The translations under genes were made by a program, and so were the position numbers. 64,000 nucleotides of DNA from Aquariibacter albus (GTDB lineage: Bacteria > Pseudomonadota > Gammaproteobacteria > Burkholderiales > Burkholderiaceae_C): the NCBI RefSeq assembly GCF_014145335.1, contig NZ_JACIVI010000007.1, positions 1 to 64,000 on the forward strand. The letters are read 5' to 3'. The notes beneath the pieces were generated by a model. The model saw nothing but the letters and a program-made list of their open reading frames with translations, had not been told where the DNA came from and searched no databases. This document shows, in pieces, positions 47,801 to 57,713 of the stretch (position 1 is the first letter of the stretch; each line of letters begins with the position of its first letter).

Positions 47801-48318
47801 AGCTCTACAAGGAGGGCGATGTGGCTGGCGCGCTGTCGGCCCTGCGCACGGCCGAGGCCCGAGTGGATCAGGTGGTGCAGGATCCGCTGGGCCCGGCCCT
47901 TGGTCGGCGCAGGGGCCTGGCGCGTGGTGCAGCCCAGTTCCAGGCCGATGCCGTCGAACTGCGCGGCCTGATCAAGGACCTTCCGTCTCGTGCGAAGGAG
48001 CGTCTGGCCGAGCTGGACGGCGAGGCCGAAGCGCGCCTGGGCAAGGCGATGGACCAGGCGGCCGAGCTCATTCGGCCCGAAGTCTTCCACGCCGTTGCGG
48101 CGCGCTTCGAGGCCTCCGATGCGCCCCCCGAGGAGCTCCGCGCCGTCCGGGAGGAGGCCATGGCCCTCGCCCGGCGCACGCGCGAGACGCTGAGCCAGCA
48201 TCCCCTGATGGTCCAGTTGCTTGCCAACCCCATCAACCGCGGCGTGGCCGTGGTGATGCGGCGCCTTCTACAGCATGCCAATCGCTTCGAGGCCAATGTC
48301 AGCCGCGCGGTGAAGTGA
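44833..48318 (+). CDS. Large coiled-coil protein (1161 aa), second of the helical module
   Basis: ATG at 44833. The sequence is almost wholly charged alpha-helix: long runs such as LKNELAELEKKISVSSEWSK, RSEMQSRIRYLEESCVGLGD and HMLEQLKTQLEQAKLALGK point to coiled coils or spectrin-like bundles. No transmembrane segment, signal peptide or catalytic motif was found. The 1430-aa open frame on the other strand here is a compositional shadow: the plus frame has the Lys/Glu/Leu balance and codon use of a real gene. It may be a cytoplasmic scaffold or filament. The family is unknown to me. The next gene starts 34 bp after its stop. Confidence 0.8.
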   Translation: MADKKQLELWCAQVREALGKKRAKAVTDSLPKSIIKLLSEKPLPYGHDKLLVEFKSLMDRIKLLPQDQRGDLALKNELAELEKKISVSSEWSKARQKVTALGSPDHPAVARLLGRLQLGQDIFLDKGHVEQARHFLGTLKDQIKNAPSEIKKSQQVEKSDSKAQGAAERLRSEMQSRIRYLEESCVGLGDLLRQLQKAVKDTDQAASRGQWAEVLRQLQLIDLPSQEECRQLSEAAIGDSGKQSMLALKGRAELQELARLLDPSEFAELRQGFNRALAAFLDEPKLELRIKNFEPALRTAVKAMEKLRLAAFQSSKDLNESRIQALRLKLKQLQDLAPLLDGPTQGFKERFDHLESCQVGRRFVEEAGLKLRQLEQQIDTRLDQLSSAQKTWASWALKLAPVREGLSKLNSKLDDFGPELAGACRALASQVNESDLLRNVEQNRDWLRLCDRAQQALTAWSDLKLQIERWEQLASKREESRKALVELFQQIDRTVVEAKKAANDAGLDGDGLQGQLQTQRVQLFQRVMGELKDALNPEDLKLDIWREEVRALLDRVRLAGSKVGLEDRQAEQAMARERDAFEQEAARANGLIDQLERLDLDQAADCRKRLAQARNQGSEPGGDGPSAGSWKAAAGELALLIRDLDLKKKALEDEILKRRVTLNNRVTDLRKQIEDTPAPLKKSFPDLISGLQSELNDLATLGGGQSAQAFQLAMDELDRLAQRLVKLLQQGPSAPKPPLPSVQDRVKNGLSEEEAQAAFDKEEAERCSQATLGDLAHMLEQLKTQLEQAKLALGKTQPAERKRLEGVLKTLIQSSRSADPATTMAEALVLGRSIEQLLDKKSKMDDLLATDKGIPKTLAEADDLLLPLEMAGEYGPYLASLRERYKQAQKALAKALEYGSLELVRLNANALLQELKEVSAKPEALAQGQQNLEKERLSTDKLDAEWKGRFPSRRAWEAKVLEPAKEAVRLADGDRGLLKEIRNLVGRAEKLYKEGDVAGALSALRTAEARVDQVVQDPLGPALGRRRGLARGAAQFQADAVELRGLIKDLPSRAKERLAELDGEAEARLGKAMDQAAELIRPEVFHAVAARFEASDAPPEELRAVREEAMALARRTRETLSQHPLMVQLLANPINRGVAVVMRRLLQHANRFEANVSRAVK

Positions 48319-48352
48319 GGTCCGACCCCATGCGTCAGCCGAGGAAGACACG

Positions 48353-51300
48353 ATGAGTACCGATGCCGAATGGATCACCGGCCTGACCGGGATTGCGATC
48401 GATGAGCGGGGCGCGAAGCGGACCGGGGGGACCGGAGAGGAGTCTGAGGGGACGCCCGGCAAGGGCCCGTCGCCGCTCGACTTGGCGGAGGCCTTCGAAG
48501 CTCGCCAGCGCATGAAACAGATGCTGCTGCTTGAAGTGCGCGGACGGCTGGCCAAGGTCAAGGTCGAGTTCCAGGGCGCCATGCAGATCGAAGTGACGCT
48601 CAAGGAGAAGCGGTTCAAGCTCTTCGAGCAGAAGGCCAAGCTGCTGAACGTGGAGGCCACCCAGCTCGATGAAGCCGACTTCGAGGAGATCCTCTTCGAG
48701 CAGGCTGCCTTCGAGCCGGAGACCCTCAAGACGATCGACCGCGGCAAGAACGCGATCATCAACAACCATGAGTTGCTGAAGAACGCCAAGGGGCCCGACG
48801 GCAAGGAGCTGTTCCTGCCGCAGGAACTGGAACGCGAGTTCTGGACTCCGCTGATGCGCGAACGCATCCTGCCGGAGACCTTCATCGCGGATCAGTACTC
48901 GCTGACCCAGCGCATGATCAGCCAGACCAACGACCTGTACCTGACCGAGTCGCGCAAGCGCGAGGACGAAGGCACCGCCACCGAGTTGCCGTCCGAGCAG
49001 CGTCGCCTGCTTTCGATGGGCTCCGATGCCTTTGACATGGCGGGCGACCTGGCGAAGTCCTTCGGGGGGGATGTTGGAGAGAACGTCAGCCTGGCCTTGA
49101 AGGGGGTCTCCCAGGCCATCACCACCGGGGTGGATGTCTTCGATCAGCTCAATGCCGGCGAGTGGGCCGACCTGGCCTCCACCTGCACCTCGGTGCTGAA
49201 GGGCCTGGTGTCCTCCGCGCTCACGCTGGCAGACGTTCCGGAGACCACCGTCAGTGCCGTGGGCAACGCCCTGGACGCTGGCGGCAGCGCGGTCAAGGCC
49301 GGCATTCACTTCGCAAGCGGGCCCAAGGGCTTCGAAGCGGGCGTGCTCGCCCTGGCGGAGATGGTGGGCAGCGCCGTGTCGGCCGGGGCGAGCGAGGAGA
49401 AGAACAGCAGCAAGAAGAGCAGCCTGGAGGACCTCGCGCGCTACCTCCCAGGTGCCATCACCACGGCGGTCAAGGGCTCGAAGGCCGCGATTCACGCCCG
49501 GAACGGCGATCTTGACGCCGCGGCCAAGGCCATGAACGAAGCGTTCAAGGCGGGATTCGGCATGGTGCGAGCAAGCCAGCGCAAGGCCTTGGAAGACGAA
49601 CTGGAGAACGATCCGGAAAAGGACGACAAGCTCGACGCGTTTGACACCAGCACCGAGGAACTCAACACCAAGCTTGATGCCACCCTCGGCACCTCTCTGG
49701 AAGAGGTGGCCCGCAAGGCCGAGGCCGCGCGCATGGGGAGCTATCGAGACCGCGCACGTGCCTGCGTGACGACCCTGGCCCAGCTTCTGGAAGGGGCTGT
49801 GGGGCAGGCGGGCCTGGGCAAGCCGCTTGCAACCGATGTCGGCCGACTGGTGATGGGCGGTGTGCAGCCCAGGGCGCTGGTCGAGGCGGTCTTCAGCAAG
49901 GAGTTCAAGCTGGAGGTCGCGGCCGATCTGCTCAGCAAGGCCGTCGACGAAGCCTGCGCGCCGCTGCATGCGGCTGCGCCCTCGGTGGAGCCCGTGGCCA
50001 AGGCCTCCGCCACCCGCGTGAAAGAGCTCGTCACGGGGCTCTCATCGGGTATGGACAAGATCCTGGACGACATCAAGAAGGCGCAGAAGGAGGGTGCCTC
50101 GCCCAGCTTCGCGCCGGCGATGGATCACTTCTTCGACGGCCTGGGTGCCGGCCTCGCGAGCGCCGTGGACGCGCCGGCCCTGGTCCAGGCCCTTCAGGCA
50201 GCGTTCAAGACGCCGGAGGACATTCAGAAGGCCCAGGATGGCGTGACCCGCAAGGCCATCGACCGGGCCAAGAACGAAGTCGATCTTGAGCTGCAGGCGT
50301 CCGAGGCCGGACTCAGCGGCCTCACGGCCACGGAGCAGGCTGGTGCCGATGCGTCCGCCATCGACGACCTGATCGCCAAGATCAACCGCGACCGGATGAT
50401 CCTTAACATGGCCACCCAGCTCGTGTCCGGCGGGGCCCAGTTGCTTGAGAAGGTGGTGCCGGCCATGGCGGCCACCGCAGCGGGCGTGAAGATGGTCGCC
50501 CAGCTGATCGCCGCCGCCCAGCGCCTGCAGCAACTGCTGCGCTGGATGGACAACCGCGACGACTTCGAGGCGGCGCAGAGCGTGCTGTCCTCGGCCTCAC
50601 GCAATTTCGTCCGCAACCAGCGGAACCAGCTCGCCGACCATTCGGTGGATGCAGCGCTTCAACTCGCCAAGATGATCGGCGAGGCTGCGTCCATGGGGGG
50701 GCCTGCAGCGGCGGCCGGTCTCGTGATCGCCAAGGTTTCGGATGCCGCCATCTCCATCAAGGAGAAGCTCAAGAAGCACTTCGACGAAAAGGAGCTGGTC
50801 GACGCCTGGAAGCTGTTCCGCAAGTCCCTGGCCAACCCGGGCAACCGGCGCCTGGCTCTTCAGGTGCGGGAGGTTCATCCGACGCTGGCCAAGTACACCA
50901 TCGCCTGGGGCGCCCTGGTCGAGAAGGATCTGCTGGCCCGGAATGCCCTCAGGGCCTGCAATCTGAACGAGGCCTCGCTGAACCATCCGGACTCGGGCGT
51001 CGACAAGGTGGTCAGCTACCTCGAAACCTTCTACGAGGAAGACCAACAGCTCTATGCGAGTGGCGACTTCGCGATCCCGAACCTTCCGCAGCCCCTGGAA
51101 CTGAGCCCGCGTTGCTGGGTGCAGATCAAGCGGGCCGCCAACCAGGCCGGCTTGTGGGACTCGATGGAATCGTCCAAGGTGGATGGACTGCTTGCGCAGA
51201 TTGAGTTGCGCAAGCGCGAACTGCCGCCGCTTCAGCAGGCCGAGCAGGATCTGCGCAAGTTGAAGCCGGAAGACCCCAAGCGGGTTCAGCTTCAGACCCA

Positions 51301-51517
51301 GGTCGACAAGAAGGTGGAACTGGAGGAGGCTTTGGTTGCGAGCTACTCCGCGCTGGCGGATGGGCTGCTGGCCATCCAGGCGGGAGGCGCCAAGGCGGAT
51401 CCCAAGAAGCTGGAGGAGTTTCGGCGCGTGGTGCTTCTGCTCCTGGTCCGCAAGGCCCGGGAAGCCGGCAGCGCGCTCGCAGTGGCCTCGACCCGCCTGG
51501 AGGAGGTGGACGCCTGA
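48353..51517 (+). CDS. Large helical protein (1054 aa) with small-residue-rich helices, third of the module
   Basis: ATG at 48353. The N-terminal 200 residues are charged (LLLEVRGRLAKVKVEFQGAM, FEEILFEQAAFEPETLKTID). The central part has several Ala/Gly/Ser/Val-rich amphipathic stretches (about 245-365, for example NVSLALKGVSQAITTGVDVF and GFEAGVLALAEMVGSAVSAG). Another lies near 690-725 (VVPAMAATAAGVKMVAQLIA). Such segments occur in pore-forming toxins but also in bundles of soluble helices. The C-terminal 250 residues are again soluble helices. No known family was recognised. It ends 14 bp before the histidine kinase gene, so module and regulators may form one transcript. Confidence 0.8.
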   Translation: MSTDAEWITGLTGIAIDERGAKRTGGTGEESEGTPGKGPSPLDLAEAFEARQRMKQMLLLEVRGRLAKVKVEFQGAMQIEVTLKEKRFKLFEQKAKLLNVEATQLDEADFEEILFEQAAFEPETLKTIDRGKNAIINNHELLKNAKGPDGKELFLPQELEREFWTPLMRERILPETFIADQYSLTQRMISQTNDLYLTESRKREDEGTATELPSEQRRLLSMGSDAFDMAGDLAKSFGGDVGENVSLALKGVSQAITTGVDVFDQLNAGEWADLASTCTSVLKGLVSSALTLADVPETTVSAVGNALDAGGSAVKAGIHFASGPKGFEAGVLALAEMVGSAVSAGASEEKNSSKKSSLEDLARYLPGAITTAVKGSKAAIHARNGDLDAAAKAMNEAFKAGFGMVRASQRKALEDELENDPEKDDKLDAFDTSTEELNTKLDATLGTSLEEVARKAEAARMGSYRDRARACVTTLAQLLEGAVGQAGLGKPLATDVGRLVMGGVQPRALVEAVFSKEFKLEVAADLLSKAVDEACAPLHAAAPSVEPVAKASATRVKELVTGLSSGMDKILDDIKKAQKEGASPSFAPAMDHFFDGLGAGLASAVDAPALVQALQAAFKTPEDIQKAQDGVTRKAIDRAKNEVDLELQASEAGLSGLTATEQAGADASAIDDLIAKINRDRMILNMATQLVSGGAQLLEKVVPAMAATAAGVKMVAQLIAAAQRLQQLLRWMDNRDDFEAAQSVLSSASRNFVRNQRNQLADHSVDAALQLAKMIGEAASMGGPAAAAGLVIAKVSDAAISIKEKLKKHFDEKELVDAWKLFRKSLANPGNRRLALQVREVHPTLAKYTIAWGALVEKDLLARNALRACNLNEASLNHPDSGVDKVVSYLETFYEEDQQLYASGDFAIPNLPQPLELSPRCWVQIKRAANQAGLWDSMESSKVDGLLAQIELRKRELPPLQQAEQDLRKLKPEDPKRVQLQTQVDKKVELEEALVASYSALADGLLAIQAGGAKADPKKLEEFRRVVLLLLVRKAREAGSALAVASTRLEEVDA

Positions 51518-51531
51518 GGCACCATGCGGGC

Positions 51532-52896
51532 ATGCCCCGCTTTCCCGCCCTCGGCCTCCTCCGCAGCTTCATCCTCGCCGGTGCCGCCGCCACCCTCGCG
51601 GTGACCGTGGCGCTGGCCTGGCTGATTTCCGGTTTTCTCGAGCGGCAGCTGCTGCAGCGTGACGGCCTGACCAGCGCGGACATGCTGCAGAGCGTGATCG
51701 ACACCCAGGGCGTGGCGCCCTGGTTCCGGGGCGAGGCCGGCGTGCCGGCGGCCGAGGTGCTGGAGTTCCTTGCCCACCTCAGCGCGCTGCCGGACGTGCT
51801 GCGCATCAATGTCTACCGGCTGGACAAGCAGGTGCTGTGGTCGAGCCGGCGGGAGATGATCGGTCGCCGCTTCGGGCCGAACGAGGAGTTGGACGAGGCC
51901 TTGCGCGGCGACGTGGTCGTGCACCGGGACACCGACGGTCCGGATGCCCAGCTCAAGAGCGAGCATCTGCTGATGAATGCCCGCCCCGACGAGTTCATCG
52001 AGAACTACCTGCCCGTCCGGACCGCGGACGGCCGGTCGGTGATCGGCGTGATCGAGCTCTATCGCCGCCCGGTGGCTTTGGTGGCGGCGCTCGACGGCGG
52101 TCGGCGTCTGGTGGCGCTCTCGGCGGCCGGCGGCGGCCTCTTCATCTTTCTCTGCCTGGTCTGGTTCGTTCGGCGGGCCGATGCGGCGCTGCGGCTGCAG
52201 CAGCACAAGTTGGTGGAGTCCGAGACCCTGGTGCGCATTGGCGAGCTTTCCGGCGCGGTGGCGCACAGCATCCGCAACCCCTTGGGCTCGATCCGCAGCA
52301 GCGCCGAACTGCACCGGGAGCTGGGCGATGCCCCCGAGGCCTTGACCACGGAGCTGATCCAGCATGTGGATCGCATCGAGACCCTGGTGCGCACCCTGCT
52401 GGGCTATGCCCAGCAGCGCGGCGCGCGGCTGACCGGCGCGGACCTGGGCCGGGTGCTGCGCGAGGTGACGCCGCGCATCGAAGCGGCAGCCCGCAGCCAG
52501 GGCAAGCCCTTCCTGCTGACCCTGCCGCCAGGGCCGCATCCGGTGGAGGCCGACCCCGAGCTGCTCGCCCAGCTGCTCGACAGCCTGCTGAGCAATGCCC
52601 TGGAGGCCACCGCGGCGGGCCAGGCCATCCGTCTGGATCTGCAGGCCCAGGCCCGGGCCTACGTGGTGGCGGTGGAGGACGAGGGCCCGGGCGTGCCCGC
52701 CGCGCAACTCGGCGCCATCTTCGAACCCTTCTTCACCACCAAGCCGCGGGGCCTGGGCATGGGGCTTGCGCTGGCCCGCCGTGCAGCGGAGCGGCTGGGC
52801 GGTCGCCTGCATGCCGAGGCCGCACCCGGTCGCGGTTTGCGCATGGTGCTGAGCCTGCCGCGCAGCCCGGTCGATGCTTCAGCCCGTTCCGCCTGA
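51532..52896 (+). CDS. Two-component sensor histidine kinase (NtrB-like class)
   Basis: 454 residues. Two transmembrane helices (about 11-34 and 192-213) enclose a periplasmic sensor of some 155 residues with no named fold. The cytoplasmic part has an H-box ELSGAVAHSIRNPLGSI with His245, an N-box LLDSLLSNALEAT, and G-boxes VEDEGPGVP and RGLGMGLALA. The response-regulator gene follows 10 bp later and is the expected partner. Being contiguous with the T6SS-linked module, it may control it. Confidence 0.93.
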   Translation: MPRFPALGLLRSFILAGAAATLAVTVALAWLISGFLERQLLQRDGLTSADMLQSVIDTQGVAPWFRGEAGVPAAEVLEFLAHLSALPDVLRINVYRLDKQVLWSSRREMIGRRFGPNEELDEALRGDVVVHRDTDGPDAQLKSEHLLMNARPDEFIENYLPVRTADGRSVIGVIELYRRPVALVAALDGGRRLVALSAAGGGLFIFLCLVWFVRRADAALRLQQHKLVESETLVRIGELSGAVAHSIRNPLGSIRSSAELHRELGDAPEALTTELIQHVDRIETLVRTLLGYAQQRGARLTGADLGRVLREVTPRIEAAARSQGKPFLLTLPPGPHPVEADPELLAQLLDSLLSNALEATAAGQAIRLDLQAQARAYVVAVEDEGPGVPAAQLGAIFEPFFTTKPRGLGMGLALARRAAERLGGRLHAEAAPGRGLRMVLSLPRSPVDASARSA

Positions 52897-52906
52897 TCGG
52901 CCTGTC

Positions 52907-54358
<1,452 letters not shown>

Positions 54359-54382
54359 GCCCGCATTCAGGCGTCAACGTAT

Positions 54383-54412
54383 TGACAGCTTTCTTGCCGC
54401 GCTTCTAGGCTC
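54383..54412 (+). promoter_or_regulatory. Sigma-70-like promoter candidate for the 54450 gene
   Basis: A perfect TTGACA (54383-54388) and TAGGCT (54407-54412) are separated by 18 bp and lie 38 bp before the start codon at 54450. The -10 is a poor match, which is common in GC-rich genomes. Confidence 0.4.
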
Positions 54413-54449
54413 GGGACCCCATGGTTTCCGGTCCTCAGGAGCGCCCAGC

Positions 54450-55211
54450 GTGATCCCGAATCTGTTCCGTCGCGGGGCCAGCGTGCTGGCCCTCCTGGCG
54501 CTTGGCCTGTCACAGGCCCGCGCCCAGTCCTTCGACATCGTCGGCCTTCGGCTCGGCATGAGCGAGGCCGAGGCCCTGCAGGCCATCCAGGCCTACCGTC
54601 CCGACCTGAAGATCTCCCGGGTCCAGAGTGCCTTCAGTTACAGCGACGGCGTCCAGTCCTTCCAGACGCAGCCTTTCCTGTCGCGCCTCCTGGTCGCCGG
54701 CCACCCCCGGCCCACCCTGGCCGTCTATTTCACGCCGCCACCGAAGGGCGGGCGGGTGTGGGCGATCGAGCGTGACGAGCCGATCACCGGCGATCCGCCC
54801 AACTTCGCGCAGTACACCGCGGCCCTGAAGGACAAATACGGCACGCCGACCGCCGGGCGCGATGGCGTGCTGGCCTGGGATTTCCCGGCGGGCCGCCCGA
54901 ACTGCATCCCGCGGCCGCCCGACCGTCCCGGTTTCCCGGCGTTCAAGCCGAGCGGCACCGACGATCTCGGCTTCCTGCTCCGGCTCTGGCAGCAGAAGAA
55001 AGTGGCCCCGGCGGACCTCAGCCAGTGCGCCTCGCGTCTGCATTACGTGCTGAGCACCAGCAACGGCGAAGTCATCAGCCGCTACTACGCCCTGCTGGTC
55101 GATGTGCCCGCCTATGCCGCTGCCTACGAGGCTGCAAACCGTGAGGTCGAGGCCCAGGAAGCCGCCGCCCGCAAGCGCCGCGAAGGCAAGGCGCAGACGC
55201 CCAGGCTCTGA
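54450..55211 (+). CDS. Exported protein of unknown function
   Basis: 253 residues from a GTG at 54450 with AGGAG 9 bases upstream. The signal peptide (ASVLALLALGLSQARAQS) has an A-x-A cleavage site. The mature part begins FDIVGLRLGMSEAEALQAIQ, a pattern typical of small periplasmic proteins that resemble SmpA/OmlA or BON-like folds at the start. It then shows WAIERDEPI, ALKDKYGTPT and CIPRPPDRPG with two Cys residues that could pair (NCIP and QCAS). The C-terminus is a charged helix. It has its own promoter and is not obviously part of the T6SS unit. Confidence 0.8.
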   Translation: MIPNLFRRGASVLALLALGLSQARAQSFDIVGLRLGMSEAEALQAIQAYRPDLKISRVQSAFSYSDGVQSFQTQPFLSRLLVAGHPRPTLAVYFTPPPKGGRVWAIERDEPITGDPPNFAQYTAALKDKYGTPTAGRDGVLAWDFPAGRPNCIPRPPDRPGFPAFKPSGTDDLGFLLRLWQQKKVAPADLSQCASRLHYVLSTSNGEVISRYYALLVDVPAYAAAYEAANREVEAQEAAARKRREGKAQTPRL

Positions 55212-55324
55212 CACGGACGGCCGGGCCACCGGCCCCGCCGAGCCTGGGGCCTGTGACCCGGTGCGCCGGGGCCGATCCCCCAGCCCCTGAGGCAGATGCC
55301 CCGGGTCCGGGCTGGCATTCCGGC

Positions 55325-56599
55325 TCAGTCGTCGCGCTTGATGCGGACCGCGCGGTAGCGTGTCACGCCGTCCTCCACGCCGTCCGCCGCAGCCCGCACA
55401 TCCACCTGCTGACCGCTGAGCGTGGCGGGACTCAAGCCATCCTCGAAGCGGGTGCGGCTGTCGTAGACCACCCGCTGGCCACGCACGATGAAGCGGCCAT
55501 TCACGGCATCGCCCGTGACGGCGCTGGCCAGGCCGGCGAACTCGAAGCGGGCGTCGTCGTCGTCGTTGCTGCTGTCGTTGTCGTCGGCGTTGTCATCCTG
55601 GGTCTCGATCTCGACCTTGCGGGCTTCCAGCACGCCCCCGATCACGCGGCCCTCCACCTCGACCCGCGCGCCGAGCCTCACCCCCGCGCTGCCGTCCTCG
55701 AAGACGGTGCTGGCATCGGTCCGGATCGGGTAGCCGTTGACCTCGAAGGCGGCCAGGCTGTCGAAGCGGGTGATGAACCCCTCGATCTCGGCCCGCGGCA
55801 GCGTGGCCGTGCCGAAGCCGGTGGATTTCACGCTCACCTGCAAGGCGCGGTAGCGGCCGTCGACGGGCGTCTTGGCCAGCCGCAGGCTCACCCGCACGCC
55901 CTCAGCGAGCGTGCCGCTGACCACGGTGCCTGCATCGCTTGCCACCGGCAGGCCGGCGACGCGGAAACGTCGGTTGCTGCCGCTACCGCTCAGCTCGCTG
56001 AGCAGGCCGCGCAGGCGGAAGTCGCCGGTGTAGCTGGCGGCGCGGTCGGCCAGGCGCACGAGCCGGGTGGCGACGATCGCATCGCCCTCGTCGGGCAGAC
56101 CGTAGACGGCCACGATCTCGCCGGCGGCCAAGTCAGCGATCCCGGCCAGGCCGGCCAGGACGGTGCTGCGCTTGAGCTTCACGCTGCGCCCCAGCACGCT
56201 CAGGCTGGCGCCGGCCACGTCGACGCTGTCGACCGGGCCCAGCACCTCCGCGCGGAAGACCAGGCGGTCGGCCGTGCCGCTCAGGCCGTCGGCCGCCACC
56301 CGGCCCTCGACGTCCACGATCACGCCCAGCTGCAGCGGATCCTCGCCGGCACGGCTGACGAGCTGCCCGTCGTCGTCGCGCAGTTCGGCCGCCCGGTCGT
56401 CGTAGCGGATCTTGTTGACGATGATCGAGCCGAAGCCGCTGATCGGCCCGCTGGCGAAGCCGGTGCCGCCGCTGCCTGGTGCGCCGGCCGAGCCGCCCCC
56501 GCCGCCACAAGCCGACAGCAGGATGCCGAGCGCACTGCCCAGCATCTGCTGAAGCAGGAGTCGGCGGGCGCGCCACGGCGCCGAAGGGGTCGAGGGCAT
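55325..56599 (-). CDS. DUF5666-domain lipoprotein
   Basis: 424 residues from an ATG at 56599 with AGGAG 8 bases upstream. The lipobox is LLSACGGGGG. The mature protein has a Gly-rich start, SGPISGFGSIIVNKIRYDD, then repeated beta units (DPLQLGVIVDVEGRV, LGPVDSVDVAGASLSVLGR, RVEVEGRVIGGVLEARKVEI) typical of DUF5666. An acidic stretch (DDNADDNDSSNDDDD) lies near residue 350. It starts 4 bp after the DUF6502 gene and is probably co-transcribed with it. It is a paralogue of the product at 57714. Function in the envelope is unknown. Confidence 0.9.
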   Translation of the reverse strand: MPSTPSAPWRARRLLLQQMLGSALGILLSACGGGGGSAGAPGSGGTGFASGPISGFGSIIVNKIRYDDRAAELRDDDGQLVSRAGEDPLQLGVIVDVEGRVAADGLSGTADRLVFRAEVLGPVDSVDVAGASLSVLGRSVKLKRSTVLAGLAGIADLAAGEIVAVYGLPDEGDAIVATRLVRLADRAASYTGDFRLRGLLSELSGSGSNRRFRVAGLPVASDAGTVVSGTLAEGVRVSLRLAKTPVDGRYRALQVSVKSTGFGTATLPRAEIEGFITRFDSLAAFEVNGYPIRTDASTVFEDGSAGVRLGARVEVEGRVIGGVLEARKVEIETQDDNADDNDSSNDDDDARFEFAGLASAVTGDAVNGRFIVRGQRVVYDSRTRFEDGLSPATLSGQQVDVRAAADGVEDGVTRYRAVRIKRDD

Positions 56600-56603
56600 G
56601 TCA

Positions 56604-57521
56604 TCACTCCTGACCCGGCCGGCGTGCGGGCCGGGCAGGTCGTGCCGCGGGGGCGGCGGGTTCGGGATCGGCCGCCTCGGGCGCCTGAGGCGGCCGTGCG
56701 GTGCTGTAGCTGAAGAGGCCCAGACGCAAGCGCTGGTCCATGGCACGGCCCAGCGCGCGGTCCTCGGCCTCCAGGGCCTCGAGCCGCGGAATCGCTTCGG
56801 CCAGCAGGCGGCGCCAGTGCGCGCGGATCAGCGGCCGCATGGCTTCGACCGCGGCGACGGACAGTGCGTCCTGGTAGATGGCTTGCTCGACATGGGCCGG
56901 CTCGCGGCCGCCGACGTTCTCGACCGCCGCCTGCAGGTGGTCGCCGACGTTCTCGCCCAGGAAGCCCAGCATGCGGATCTGGTCCTCGCGGGGCACGAAG
57001 GCCTCCTGCGCGAGTTCGACGGTCTCGTCGGATCTCACCCGCGCAGCACCCAGCCGCAGCAGTTCCTCCAGCAGGCTGCGCGGGTGCACGTCACGGGTGA
57101 TGGCCTGGGCCAGCGCCTCGAAGCTCGGTGCAGGCCCCTGACGGGGCAGGGGCAGGGGCTGGCCCGTGGCGTCGCGCAGCGCCGGGTCGGCCAGCCAGCG
57201 GGTGACCAGCTCGGACACCGGTGAGCGGGCCGGCCGCGACGGCGTGCTTGCGTCACGCGCCTGGATCAGACGGCCCACCTCGCGTCGGTTCAGACCGGTC
57301 GTTGCACTGACCCGGCTGACCGCACGCTGGGGCGCAATGTCGGGGTGGGCGGCCAGGGCCGCCTCGACGAAGGCCTCGCGCAGGCCTTCCTCCACCACGC
57401 CGTAGGGAAGGCCTCGGGCCACGGCCAGGCCGGCCAGGGGCCGCAGCAGCGCCTGGACGGCCGCGAGCAGGGCCGCCAGGTCGGGCCGGGCGTCGTCGTC
57501 GGTGGGCAGAGAACCGTCCAT
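56604..57521 (-). CDS. DUF6502 family protein, putative DNA-binding regulator
   Basis: 305 residues. The N-terminal 90 residues look like a winged-helix DNA-binding region: YGVVEEGLREAFVEAALA, then RAVSRVSATTGLNRREVGRL (66-85), a helix-turn-helix pattern. The rest is helical with an Ala/Pro/Arg-rich tail. DUF6502 genes often sit next to DUF5666 genes, as here. The product may autoregulate through the inverted repeat at 57610; this is inferred from position. Confidence 0.82.
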   Translation of the reverse strand: MDGSLPTDDDARPDLAALLAAVQALLRPLAGLAVARGLPYGVVEEGLREAFVEAALAAHPDIAPQRAVSRVSATTGLNRREVGRLIQARDASTPSRPARSPVSELVTRWLADPALRDATGQPLPLPRQGPAPSFEALAQAITRDVHPRSLLEELLRLGAARVRSDETVELAQEAFVPREDQIRMLGFLGENVGDHLQAAVENVGGREPAHVEQAIYQDALSVAAVEAMRPLIRAHWRRLLAEAIPRLEALEAEDRALGRAMDQRLRLGLFSYSTARPPQAPEAADPEPAAPAARPARPARRPGQE

Positions 57522-57609
57522 GCCGACAGTCTAAATGGGCTTGATGCACATCTCGGACCTGCTGTCCAGTGGACGGTCTCGGGCTCGGGTGATCGATCCC
57601 AGACTTGCA

Positions 57610-57628
57610 AATGTGCAAAACGCACATT
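57610..57628. promoter_or_regulatory. Perfect inverted repeat in the DUF6502/DUF5666 divergent promoter region
   Basis: AATGTGC (57610-57616), a 5-bp spacer AAAAC, and GCACATT (57622-57628). A further TGCACAT half-site lies at 57545-57551 in the leader of the DUF6502 gene. The palindrome is about 88 bp from each start codon. This size and symmetry suit a dimeric helix-turn-helix regulator. Confidence 0.55.
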
Positions 57629-57713
57629 AATCTGAGGGCGTTCCCAGCCAAGCCGGACTGTCCGGCCCGTCCCGCGGCCCGGTCCCGCGCCTCCCATTCC
57701 TGCAGGAGTCCCC

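Noticed and set aside
43909-48201. 1430-aa minus-strand frame opposite the coiled-coil gene
   Set aside because: The plus-strand frame has ribosome-binding site, operon spacing and Lys/Glu/Leu coiled-coil composition; the antisense chain is a compositional mirror.
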